Shown one piece after another: positions 1 to 7,560 of a stretch of DNA of 64,000 bases (within the stretch, counting starts at the first letter, position 1; the number at the start of each line of letters is the position of its first letter). The DNA is from Lentzea alba. Lineage in GTDB: Bacteria; Actinomycetota; Actinomycetes; Mycobacteriales; Pseudonocardiaceae. The notes under the pieces were generated by a model. The model saw nothing but the letters and a program-made list of their open reading frames with translations, was not told the DNA's origin and did no database searches. The stretch is from assembly GCF_011067745.1 (NCBI RefSeq), contig NZ_JAAMPJ010000007.1:1-64000 (forward strand), read 5' to 3'. The position numbers and the translations under genes are program-made.

Positions 1-274
1 GACACTTGGGACACCACGGCGCCCAGAACCACAGCACGACCGGTTTTCCGGCCAGGTCAGCGCCGTTGAGGTCCTTGCCGTCGACGGTCTTGGCGGTGAA
101 CTTCAGCTGGTCCGGCACCTCGGGAGCGCCACTTGTCGGTGCGGCGGCGCTTGTCTGGGACGTGGCCGGCGGCGGTGTGGGAGCCGGTTGCGGCGCACCC
201 GCCGGATCGCCACCACACGCCGCCAGCGAGGCGAGTAGAACCAGTGACCCGGCCATGACTCGGATTCCGAACAT
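1..274 (-). CDS. Secreted thioredoxin-like (DsbE/MPT53-type) lipoprotein, N-terminal part
   Basis: The gene starts at ATG 274 and runs off the left edge, so only about 91 residues are visible. The N-terminus is a lipoprotein signal ending in a lipobox (LAAC at about residues 17-20). A Pro/Thr-rich linker follows, then the start of a redoxin fold with the motif WFWAPWCPKC, whose CPKC is the expected thiol-disulfide active site. Known family: secreted mycobacterial DsbE/MPT53 proteins carry nearly the same WFWxPWCPxC stretch and act in oxidative folding or reduction of exported proteins outside the membrane. The missing C-terminal half should hold the cis-Pro loop. Exact substrate is not inferable. 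Confidence 0.85.
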   Translation of the reverse strand, partial: MFGIRVMAGSLVLLASLAACGGDPAGAPQPAPTPPPATSQTSAAAPTSGAPEVPDQLKFTAKTVDGKDLNGADLAGKPVVLWFWAPWCPKC

Positions 275-309
275 GGGCCGATCCTGCCGCACGACCGGCG
301 CGCAAGTTG

Positions 310-558
310 TTACGAACCGCTGACGGCCCGGCGCAGCCGCTCAGACGTCGCTCGTGAATCTCCCGCGGTGGGCTGCTCGCCCTCGGCGTCGCTATTGTCG
401 CCGAAGATCCGCACGGCCAGGTTGGTCGACGCGCTGAGCGCCCACACCGCAGGCCGCGAGATCTCGGACAGCACGTCCAGTGGCCGGTCCGGCAGGCCAC
501 AGGTCCAGTTCGCCAGGCATCTCCGATGGAGTTGGCCGAGAAGGCGACCACCGCCGCG
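310..558 (-). pseudogene. Remnant of a CNNM/CorC-type (HlyC/CorC) transporter
   Basis: The minus strand is open from 558 to a stop at 310 but has no start; an in-frame stop sits just upstream at 561-559. The reading LDVLSEISRPAVWALSASTN followed by LAVRIFGDNSDAEGE resembles the end of the DUF21/CNNM membrane domain, where a Pro-Leu-xxx-Ser-xxx-Pro helix leads into a small Asn-rich segment and FG(V/D). The CBS and CorC_HlyC domains are absent. I read it as a decayed fragment between the lipoprotein and terC; the identification rests on pattern memory only. Confidence 0.4.
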
Positions 559-609
559 TTACTGGGTACCCGTGATGCGCCGGGCGAGGGGTTCGGCGCT
601 GGAGGTGAC

Positions 610-1638
610 ATGAGTGCTCAGCTCGACATCAGCTTCCTGACCTGGGCGCTGACCGTCGGTTTCGTCGTGGTCCTGCTCGCCGTGGACCTCGTGGTCGCGG
701 CCAAACGACCTCATCACGTCGGGTTCGGCGAGGCCACCGCGTGGTCGGTGTTCTACGTCGCGGTCGCCGTCGGGTTCGGTGTCTGGTTCACGCTGCACTA
801 CGGCAGCGGGCCGGGCACGGAGTACTTCGTTGGCTACTTGGTCGAGAAGAGCCTCTCGGTCGACAACCTCTTCGTGTTCGTGATCATCATGTCGACCTTC
901 GCAGTGCCGGACGAGCACCAGCACAAAGTGCTCACGTTCGGCATCCTGCTGGCGTTGATCATGCGCGCTTTGTTCATCGCACTCGGTGCGACACTGCTGT
1001 CCCTGTTCTCCTTCGTGTTCCTGCTGTTCGGGCTGTTGCTGATCTACACGGCCGTGCAGCTGTACCGGCACCGCGACGAAGACCCGGACATCGAGGACAA
1101 CGTCGTGGTCAAGACGTCACGCCGAGTGCTGCCGGTGACCGACGACTACGTGGAAGGCGATCTGTTCACACGGGACAGTGGCAAGCGCGTGGTCACGCCG
1201 CTGTTCCTGGTGCTGGTGGCGATCGGGACCATCGACCTGCTGTTCGCGCTCGACTCGATCCCCGCCGTCTTCGGCATCACCGCACAGCCCTACGTCGTCT
1301 TCGCCGCCAACGCCTTCGCCCTGCTCGGCCTGCGCGCCTTGTTCTTCCTCGTGCAGGGCCTGCTGGACCGGTTGGTGTACCTGTCCACCGGGCTTGCGCT
1401 GATCCTCGCCTTCATCGGGGTCAAGCTGATCCTGCAGTGGGCGCACGAGGACATCGACAAGCGCGTCCCCGAGATCCCCACGCTGCTCAGCCTCGCCGTG
1501 ATCGCCGTGGTGCTCGCGGTCGTCACGGTGGCCAGCCTGGTCAAGACCAGGCGCGATCCCTCCGCCAAGGCCCACCCCGGCTCACTGCGCGCACGGCGTG
1601 CCCGCGATCGACATCGCACCGCAGACCGCGAACGCTGA
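610..1638 (+). CDS. TerC family integral membrane protein
   Basis: A 342-aa polytopic membrane protein. The TerC/Alx hallmarks are both present: VEKSLSVDNLFVF in the first half and IDLLFALDSIPAVFGIT in the second, each with the acidic residues thought to bind metal. About eight to nine hydrophobic segments can be seen, with a charged cytoplasmic loop between about residues 155 and 200 and a basic Arg-rich C-terminus. The start at 610 is preferred over upstream in-frame starts because GGAGGTGAC precedes it directly. TerC proteins are linked to tellurite resistance, metal (Mn) homeostasis and membrane-protein metalation. The following universal stress protein is separated by 69 bp and may be stress co-regulated. 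Confidence 0.9.
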   Translation: MSAQLDISFLTWALTVGFVVVLLAVDLVVAAKRPHHVGFGEATAWSVFYVAVAVGFGVWFTLHYGSGPGTEYFVGYLVEKSLSVDNLFVFVIIMSTFAVPDEHQHKVLTFGILLALIMRALFIALGATLLSLFSFVFLLFGLLLIYTAVQLYRHRDEDPDIEDNVVVKTSRRVLPVTDDYVEGDLFTRDSGKRVVTPLFLVLVAIGTIDLLFALDSIPAVFGITAQPYVVFAANAFALLGLRALFFLVQGLLDRLVYLSTGLALILAFIGVKLILQWAHEDIDKRVPEIPTLLSLAVIAVVLAVVTVASLVKTRRDPSAKAHPGSLRARRARDRHRTADRER

Positions 1639-1707
1639 CCCACAACCGCACGTTTCCCGGCCGCGTGATCCGGGTAACCGTCGTGGCACGGTGGAGGTGA
1701 ACTAGAG

Positions 1708-2601
1708 ATGACCCGAACCGGAAAGCACTCGATCGTGGTGGGCTTCGACGGTTCGCCGCCAGCACGCTCAGCCGCGCTCTGGGCCGCCGAGGAAGCGGCA
1801 AGCCGTGACTGTGGGCTGCTGCTCGTACACGTGGTCCGGGGACCGCTCCCGGAACTGGTGTTCACCCCGATGTCCACGCCGTTGCCCGATGCGGTGAGTG
1901 AACAATCGGTGCGTTCCCGCGCCGAGAACGATCTGGCCGACCTCACCGCCGAGTGCAACCGGCTGTCCCCTGGCCTCAACATCACCACGCGTGTCGAGTA
2001 CGGCCATCCCACCGACGTGCTGGGTGAAATCGGCCGCGACGCGGAGCTGCTGGTCGTCGGCTCGTCCGGCCGTTCCGGCCTGACACGGGCGCTGCTCGGC
2101 TCCACCGCCGCCGACCTCGCCGTCCACCACGAACTTCCGGTTGTGGTTGTGCGAGACGCAAAAGCGGCCGACGGTCGCGTCGTGGTGGGCGTCGACGGAT
2201 CCGAGACCAGCGCGACGGCCATCGGCTTCGCCTTCGAGTTCGCCAGTCGCCGCGGCCGCGATCTGCTCGCCGTCCACGCGTGGTCCGACATGCCGATCGA
2301 AGCACTCGCGCCGGTACAGAACTGGGATTACAACTGGAACCAGGTGCACGCGGAATCCGAAGCGGTGATCGCCCGCTGCCTGGCAGGCCACCAGGAAAGC
2401 CACCCGGACGTCCGCGTGGAGCGGCACGTCTCGTTCCACGGCCCCGCGCAGGCGTTGCTCGACGCCGCCGACGACGCAGGACTACTCGTCGTGGGCAGCC
2501 ACGGCCGCGGCGCTCTACGGAGGGCAGTGCTCGGTTCAGTCAGCCACGCCGTGCTCTACCAAGCCCAGTGCCCGGTTGCCGTCGTACACCGACACAACTG
2601 A
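1708..2601 (+). CDS. Tandem-domain universal stress protein
   Basis: A 297-aa cytoplasmic protein with two UspA domains (about 1-145 and 150-297). Each ends in the ATP-binding signature G-x2-G-x9-G-S: GSSGRSGLTRALLGS in the first and GSHGRGALRRAVLGS in the second. The start is an ATG with a GGAGGTGA ribosome site about 10 nt upstream. In actinobacteria, tandem USPs are commonly induced by hypoxia or dormancy and act as ATP-dependent regulators, but nothing in the sequence fixes the partner. It ends 14 bp from the convergent gene downstream. Confidence 0.93.
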   Translation: MTRTGKHSIVVGFDGSPPARSAALWAAEEAASRDCGLLLVHVVRGPLPELVFTPMSTPLPDAVSEQSVRSRAENDLADLTAECNRLSPGLNITTRVEYGHPTDVLGEIGRDAELLVVGSSGRSGLTRALLGSTAADLAVHHELPVVVVRDAKAADGRVVVGVDGSETSATAIGFAFEFASRRGRDLLAVHAWSDMPIEALAPVQNWDYNWNQVHAESEAVIARCLAGHQESHPDVRVERHVSFHGPAQALLDAADDAGLLVVGSHGRGALRRAVLGSVSHAVLYQAQCPVAVVHRHN

Positions 2602-2615
2602 CCCCACGGGCCGCC

Positions 2616-3485
2616 TCATTGAACTGCAACGGTGACTGCCGCTGTGTGCAACCGTCCGCCGTGGGAGAACTCGAGGAAGAGCCGGTACTCACCGCGTTCG
2701 GCGAACGCTGACCGGAAGGTCAGCTCGCCGTTGATCAGCGGTGCGCCGAGCGGCTCGACGGGGTGCAGGTGCGTTGCGGAGAGCAGCATTGTGTGAAAGC
2801 CGGTCATGTGGCCGTTGGCACCGAGATGCGGTTCAAGTGACTCGACCGGTGCGCCGTCCGGGGTGCGGATGGCGAATCGCAGCTTGCGTTCGTTCAGCAG
2901 CGGGAGTGCGGCCGGCTCGTCCACCCGTGTCACCGAGTACCCCGTTGCGGTTCGGGCGTTCGCGTCCGGTGCGGGGACGGGAACCAGCGAGGTGTCACCG
3001 GCGAGGCTGAACGGGACGCCCAGCACCACTGGATGCCGCGGATCCTTGGTGTCCATTGGGATGAACTCGGCGAACATCCGGTAGGCACCACCGTCGGGCA
3101 GGTCGGCGGTGATGTGCCAGGTGTCGCCGTTGAGCGTCGGGTGGAGGTGCCGGAACACGTGCATGTCGTCGCGGACGACGAAGAAGTGCATCTGCTTGGT
3201 CTGGTTGTCCAGGAACCGGGTCACGGGTTTGCCGTCGGCGCCGAGGATGCGGAACGCCACCGGGACCGCGGTTCCGCGGCTCTCGGGCATGACGACGCGC
3301 TCGAAGCGGTAGCCACCCTCCACTTCGGACAGTCCATCGCTGTGGCTCGCTGGAGCGACTGCGGCTTGCTGGTGCAGTGAGTGCGCCGGGCCGGAGGACG
3401 GGCGGACCAACGCGATCGCACCTCCGACCACGATCGCGACAGCCACCAGTGCGAACACCCAGTCGACGAAACCCAGCTTGCGCAT
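2616..3485 (-). CDS. Membrane-anchored extracellular protein with His-rich beta domains
   Basis: A 289-aa protein with one N-terminal transmembrane segment (about residues 8-26) and an exported remainder. The start at 3485 (MRKLGF) is chosen because upstream residues are Pro/Gly-rich and not signal-like. The exported part has two similar beta-rich halves with clustered His and Met: RDDMHVFRHLHP in the first and HMTGFHTMLLSATHLHP in the second. Such clusters suggest copper or other metal binding outside the cell, comparable with YtkA-like or copper-chaperone beta proteins, but I cannot name a family with certainty. It follows the LVIVD protein gene by 46 bp on the same strand, so co-transcription is likely. 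Confidence 0.7.
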   Translation of the reverse strand: MRKLGFVDWVFALVAVAIVVGGAIALVRPSSGPAHSLHQQAAVAPASHSDGLSEVEGGYRFERVVMPESRGTAVPVAFRILGADGKPVTRFLDNQTKQMHFFVVRDDMHVFRHLHPTLNGDTWHITADLPDGGAYRMFAEFIPMDTKDPRHPVVLGVPFSLAGDTSLVPVPAPDANARTATGYSVTRVDEPAALPLLNERKLRFAIRTPDGAPVESLEPHLGANGHMTGFHTMLLSATHLHPVEPLGAPLINGELTFRSAFAERGEYRLFLEFSHGGRLHTAAVTVAVQ

Positions 3486-3531
3486 GATCCACCCCACCGG
3501 GGTGCCCCGGCCGAAGCCGGGGCACCTCACC

Positions 3532-5184
3532 TCAGAACTGCAGGCTCCAGGCGTCGAGGTGACCGACGTCGGAACGAGCGACGTCCTGCACCTTCAGCTG
3601 CCACGTGCCCACGGCGTCCTCGGCGGAGGCGTTCACGTCGTAGGTCGCGATCACGTTGTCGCCGCTGTCGTTGCTCGAACCCTTGAGCCGGTAGGCCGTG
3701 CCGTCCGGGGCCACCAGGTCGATCACCAGGTCACCGCGGTACGGGTGCTTGATGTCCACGTTCACCTTGAGCGTCGCGGGGGCCTTGCCGCTGAGCCCGG
3801 ACACCGAAACCGAGGACGTCACCGCCGCGCCCGCGTCCGGAATGGACACGTCGGTGGTGTTCTCGAACTTCCCTCCCGGAGGTGGTGGTTCCACAGCTCC
3901 CAGGTTTGGTTTGACGACGACCAGGCCCTGCTCGATGCCGTTGACCAGGACGATGCCGCTGGCGAAGTACGGGTAGTTGCTCCACGCCCCGTTGAACTTG
4001 GCCTCGTTCGCCGCCGGGTAGATGTCGAAGAACCCGGCTTCGGTCAGCTGTGCGGAGGCGACGCCGCTGACGTCCAGGATGCGCAGTCCGGCCTGGTAGT
4101 TGGCCTGGTAGGAGTACTTGCCCTTGATGTACTGGTTGTGGTCGATGGCCGACGCGGGCGAGTTGTAGGTGCCGGTGTGCACCGGGTTGGCCAGCGACGC
4201 CAGGTCCCAGATGTAGGTCTTCGTGCGCTTGTCGGTGCCGCGCGACTCGTCGAGCTCGTCGTCGAGCAGGAAGTAGCGCTGGTCCTCGGTGAGCCAGCCC
4301 TGGTGCGAGTACTGCGCACCCGAGTAGCCCTTGCGCGAGATCTGCACCGGGTTGGCCTTGTCGGTCACGTCGACGATCGTCAGCGTGTCCTCGTTGGAGT
4401 TGAAGCAGATCTCCTTGCCGCGGTAAGCCGCGTCCGGACCGCGGTAGATCACGCACTGGTTGTCGTGCGTGTACCCGTCCTGCGACACGCAGCCCGCGTT
4501 CTTCGGCGACTTCGGCGTGCGGATGTCGACCATGTGAGGACCGCCGCGGCACGTGTTGGAGCCGATCGCGTACGCGTAGCCGGTTTCCTCGTTGATCGCG
4601 ATGTTGTGCGCCGGGCCGAACTCCTTGTACACGGTGTCCGCCGTGAGCGTCTGCGGCGTGGTGATCGTCCGCAGGCGGGTGAGGTCGAAGACCTGCATGC
4701 CGTGGCCGCTGATGAAGTCGGCGACGATGAACGCGTGGTCCTTGTAGACCTTCATGTCACGCCACGTGCTGCTGCCACCGTTGGACGGCAGGTTGCCCAG
4801 GTAACGCGGTGCGGTCGGAGTGCTCACGTCGACGAACGCCGTGCCGTTGGTGCGGCCGACGATCGCGTACTCCTTGCCGGAGGACGGGTCGGTCCAGCCC
4901 CAGATGTCGTTGCCGTTGCCGCCGCCCATCTGGTTCAGCGGCAGGACGCTGAGCAGGTCGACGTTCTTGCAGGGGTAGATGTCGGCCTTGCCGTCGACGC
5001 ACGGCACACCGGCCGCGGTATTCGTCACGGCATGCCGCTCGGCGGGCTGGTAGTCGGCCATGAACGCCTTGGCCGCCGCCTGTCCTTCGGGAGTGTCGGG
5101 GTCGTGCGCGGACGCGCCCGACATCGTGAGGGCGACCGCCGATGCGGTGAGCACGGCGAGCACCCCCAAACGCAGGGGTTTCAT
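3532..5184 (-). CDS. Secreted choice-of-anchor-B LVIVD-repeat protein with P-domain
   Basis: A 550-aa secreted protein with a Sec signal peptide (about 1-26, ending ASA). The bulk (about 60-430) is a beta-propeller-like array with repeated motifs such as AFVDVSTPTAPRYLG, LTIVDVTDKANPVQIS and LRILDVSG, typical of LVIVD repeats and the choice-of-anchor B family. After a Pro-rich linker, residues about 450-550 form a proprotein-convertase P (Homo B) domain, recognised by DIKHPYRGDLVIDLVAPDGT and the ending LDAWSLQF. No catalytic triad is present, so it is probably an adhesion or scaffold protein rather than an enzyme. A 46-bp gap separates it from the downstream membrane-anchored gene. Confidence 0.88.
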   Translation of the reverse strand: MKPLRLGVLAVLTASAVALTMSGASAHDPDTPEGQAAAKAFMADYQPAERHAVTNTAAGVPCVDGKADIYPCKNVDLLSVLPLNQMGGGNGNDIWGWTDPSSGKEYAIVGRTNGTAFVDVSTPTAPRYLGNLPSNGGSSTWRDMKVYKDHAFIVADFISGHGMQVFDLTRLRTITTPQTLTADTVYKEFGPAHNIAINEETGYAYAIGSNTCRGGPHMVDIRTPKSPKNAGCVSQDGYTHDNQCVIYRGPDAAYRGKEICFNSNEDTLTIVDVTDKANPVQISRKGYSGAQYSHQGWLTEDQRYFLLDDELDESRGTDKRTKTYIWDLASLANPVHTGTYNSPASAIDHNQYIKGKYSYQANYQAGLRILDVSGVASAQLTEAGFFDIYPAANEAKFNGAWSNYPYFASGIVLVNGIEQGLVVVKPNLGAVEPPPPGGKFENTTDVSIPDAGAAVTSSVSVSGLSGKAPATLKVNVDIKHPYRGDLVIDLVAPDGTAYRLKGSSNDSGDNVIATYDVNASAEDAVGTWQLKVQDVARSDVGHLDAWSLQF

Positions 5185-5415
5185 GAAGTTGGGCTCCTCA
5201 CGGAAATCCCGGCCGCCGAGGCGGACGGGTGCAGGGTTTCCGATCTTCCACCGAAGGTAAGAGGAGCGAACGGCTCCTGTGAACCGTCGTTAGTCTGGAC
5301 TCAGCGTTCCAGACGGTTTCGCAGCCGGACCAGGTCGGCTGTGATGCTCCGGCGCATCGGCCAGCTCGTAGCTCGGGGCGGACGTCGACGGACATCTCAC
5401 CTCCTGGGTCACACT

Positions 5416-5646
5416 TCACGGACGACGCCACGTCCGGAACGCGTCCAGCAGCCGTTCACGTGTCTCGTCCGGCAGCGACTCCGGGGGTAGCTCACCGAGT
5501 TCGGCAATGGTCGCACGGAACTGGTCGAGATACCGCTCGCACCCAGGGCACTCGGCGAGATGTGCGACGAACGCGTGTTCGGCCGCCTCGTCCAGCGTCC
5601 CCTCCAGGAACGCTGTCACGAGTTCGACGAACTCCTCGCACGTCAT
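5416..5646 (-). CDS. Zinc-finger anti-sigma factor (orphan)
   Basis: A 76-aa cytoplasmic protein beginning MTCEEFVELVTAFLEGTLD, the standard start of anti-sigma factors of the zf-HC2 class. The zinc motif HLAECPGC (H-x3-C-x2-C) is intact at about residues 30-37. There is no transmembrane segment, so it is a soluble ZAS-type anti-sigma. The ATG overlaps the stop of the upstream sigma-factor fragment by ATGA, the usual translational coupling of sigma/anti-sigma pairs. Because the sigma gene is broken, the protein may have no cognate partner or may act on another ECF sigma. Confidence 0.85.
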   Translation of the reverse strand: MTCEEFVELVTAFLEGTLDEAAEHAFVAHLAECPGCERYLDQFRATIAELGELPPESLPDETRERLLDAFRTWRRP

Positions 5647-5790
5647 GCCGTTTCTCCCGCCGTCGCGAAGTACGTCTCCAGGTGCGCCCGGACCGTCGCA
5701 CGGCCGCGGTGTAGCAGCACCCGTTGGTTCGCCGGCGAGATCTCCAGCATCGTGCACACCTCGTCCGACGTGCGGCCGTCTACGGTGGCC
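5643..5790 (-). pseudogene. C-terminal remnant of an ECF sigma factor (region 4)
   Basis: Minus-strand reading DGRTSDEVCTMLEISPANQR then LLHRGRATVRAHLETYF is the helix-turn-helix end of sigma region 4 of an ECF sigma factor (E-V-C-x2-L-x-I-x4-Q-x-V-L-L-H-R-G-R). It ends at 5643, overlapping the anti-sigma ATG. Regions 2 and most of 4 are missing upstream: the reading continues into the antisense of another fragment. It is a decapitated sigma gene, not a functional one. Confidence 0.8.
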
Positions 5791-5792
5791 GC

Positions 5793-5862
5793 ATGAGCGA
5801 TCTGCTCGTCGCCGCCCGAGCGGGTGACCACGCCGCGTTCAGCGCGCTGGTGACGCCACATC
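5793..5862 (+). pseudogene. N-terminal remnant of a sigma-70 family factor
   Basis: The plus strand starts with ATG at 5793 and reads MSDLLVAARAGDHAAFSALV, the classic opening of ECF/SigJ-like sigma factors (LLxAARAGDxxAFxxLVxPH). After about 24 residues the similarity stops and the frame becomes low-complexity. It lies head to head with the minus-strand sigma C-terminal fragment, so the two pieces either come from two genes or from one gene rearranged by inversion. Confidence 0.55.
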
Positions 5863-5869
5863 TCCCCTG

Positions 5870-5980
5870 CTGCAGTCCGACGCCGAGTTCTCCTTCCGTC
5901 AGCTCAAAGACCGTCGCATGCTCACCGAAACCACCCCCGACCAAGACCGACTCGCTGCCGTCTTCGGGCTAGGCTGGCCC
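5870..5980 (+). mobile_element. Tail fragment of an IS1634-like (IS4-type) transposase
   Basis: Frame 5870 reads FSFRQLKDRRMLTETTPDQD and then RLAAVFGL. FRQLKD and the RMLTxTTPxQDxLxxLFGL ending are patterns I associate with the C-terminal end of IS1634-family transposases. Only about 35 residues survive and no terminal repeat is seen. It abuts the sigma fragments and probably marks the recombination that broke them. Confidence 0.4.
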
Positions 5981-6012
5981 GACCAGTCAGCGGCGACGAG
6001 GGGTTGGGGCCT

Positions 6013-7560
6013 GTGGCTCGGCGTTCGGACTCACCGGTGGTGATCCTGAGCATCCTGCTCGTTCTTTCACTCGCCGGGTGGTTCGGCTTCGACTACCTGC
6101 ACGAACGGCTCTCCTCTTCGAGCTGTGACACGGTCGCCACGCTCAGCGTCGTGGCCGCGCCGAGCATCGCCTCGGCCGTGGCCCGCGTGTCGGAACAGGA
6201 CGGTGCCGCGTGCTACCGAGTCGAGGTGATAGCGCGGGATTCCGCTGAGGCCGTCGAGTCCCTCGCACAGGCCAAACCGGATGTGTGGATCCCGGAGTCG
6301 TCCCAGTGGCTGCTGCGCGCCCAGCGGCGGGGTGCGTGGGACATCCCCGTCACGGGCCCGTCGATCGCGTCCTCGCCCATCGTGCTGGGGCTGACCGAGA
6401 CCGCCGCGCGGCAGTTCGGCTGGCCAGAGCGAACGCCCACCTGGGCCCAGGTGTTCAGCGGCGAGACGGCGATCGGACTCGTCGACCCGGCCGTCGACCC
6501 GGCCGGCCTGTCGGCGTTGATCGCCACAGGTGAGCTGAGCGGATCCGCTCCGGACCCGGCCGGTTCCTATGCCCTGACGCTGCGCAAGCTCACCAAGCAC
6601 GCCGTCCAGAAGCCCGCCGAGCTGTTCGATCCCGCCCGGCCACTGGACGGCGTGGTGACACCGGAGTCGGACTTGGGAAAACACGGTCTGGTCGGGGTGT
6701 ACGCCGATCCCGCCGTGCCTTCGCTGGACTACCCGTACGTCGTCCTGCCCGGTCCCGATCAGGGCAAACGTGATGTGGCGCAACAGTTCCTGAGCCGCTT
6801 GCTCGACCAGACCTCCGCCGGGCAGTTCGCCGAGGCGGGCCTTCGCGGGCCCGACGGGCGGGCGCTCGGGGATTCGAGCGCCGCGGTGGTCCGGCCGGTC
6901 GCCCCTCCCGCCGACCCCGACCAGCTGCTCAACCAGTGGGCGGCGGTCAACCGCAGCGCCCGGATGCAGGTGCTGCTGGACGTGTCCGGGTCGATGGCCC
7001 AGGTCGTCCCCGAGACCGCCACCGACCGGATGACGCTCACCATCAAGGCCGCCGAGTTGGGCATCAGGCTGTTCAAACCGACCACGAAGATCGGCCTGTG
7101 GCGGTTCTCCACGAACCTCGACGGCGACAAGGACTACAAGGAACTCCTGCCGGTGCGGCCGGTGGGTGAGCTCCTGGCCGACGGCTCGCTGGACGAACTC
7201 CGCAAGGTCAAGGCGATCCGCAACGGCGCCACCGGCCTGTACGACTCGGTGCTGGCCGCCTACACCTCGGCCCGGCAGAACTGGGAGCCGGGCCGGATCA
7301 ACCTGGTGGTGGTGCTCACCGACGGCAAGAACGAGGACCCCCAAGGGATCACCCAGGAACAGCTGCTCGCCCAACTGGCCGAGTTGCAGGACCCGAAACG
7401 GCCACTGCAGATCATCGGCATCGGCATCGGGCCGGACATCGACCCGGTCGAGCTGCGGGCGATCTCGCGGGCGACCGGCGGCGACGCCTACACCACCGAG
7501 GACCCGACCAAGATCGTCGACGTTTTCTACGCAGCGATGGGCAGGTTGCTGGAGAAGTGA
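6013..7560 (+). CDS. Membrane-anchored substrate-binding/VWA-domain protein
   Basis: A 515-aa protein with one N-terminal membrane anchor (about 8-26). Residues about 40-290 resemble a periplasmic-binding-like fold (ABC-type solute-binding style, with CDTVATLSVVAAPSIA at the start). Residues about 320-515 are a von Willebrand A domain with the MIDAS motif DVSGSM and the later VVLTDGKNED, so it should bind a divalent metal and mediate protein contacts outside the membrane. Start choice: GTG 6013 sits about 8 nt after a GAGGGG ribosome site; a TTG at 6004 is an alternative. It overlaps the next gene by GTGA and heads the operon that leads into aftD, suggesting a role in envelope assembly. Confidence 0.85.
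   Translation: MARRSDSPVVILSILLVLSLAGWFGFDYLHERLSSSSCDTVATLSVVAAPSIASAVARVSEQDGAACYRVEVIARDSAEAVESLAQAKPDVWIPESSQWLLRAQRRGAWDIPVTGPSIASSPIVLGLTETAARQFGWPERTPTWAQVFSGETAIGLVDPAVDPAGLSALIATGELSGSAPDPAGSYALTLRKLTKHAVQKPAELFDPARPLDGVVTPESDLGKHGLVGVYADPAVPSLDYPYVVLPGPDQGKRDVAQQFLSRLLDQTSAGQFAEAGLRGPDGRALGDSSAAVVRPVAPPADPDQLLNQWAAVNRSARMQVLLDVSGSMAQVVPETATDRMTLTIKAAELGIRLFKPTTKIGLWRFSTNLDGDKDYKELLPVRPVGELLADGSLDELRKVKAIRNGATGLYDSVLAAYTSARQNWEPGRINLVVVLTDGKNEDPQGITQEQLLAQLAELQDPKRPLQIIGIGIGPDIDPVELRAISRATGGDAYTTEDPTKIVDVFYAAMGRLLEK

Noticed and set aside
1117-1575. Long minus-strand frame opposite terC, and similar antisense frames over most genes
   Set aside because: Composition is Asp/Gly/Gln/Arg-rich as expected for the complement of a GC-biased gene; the plus-strand product is a recognised family.
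5198-5400. Minus-strand piece ending SITADLVRLRNRLER
   Set aside because: Protein-like but only about 20 codons in one frame; insufficient to call a gene.
3478-5490. 670-aa plus-strand frame
   Set aside because: It is the antisense of the LVIVD-repeat gene, Val/Arg/Asp-rich with no domain; the minus-strand gene has a signal peptide and family repeats.
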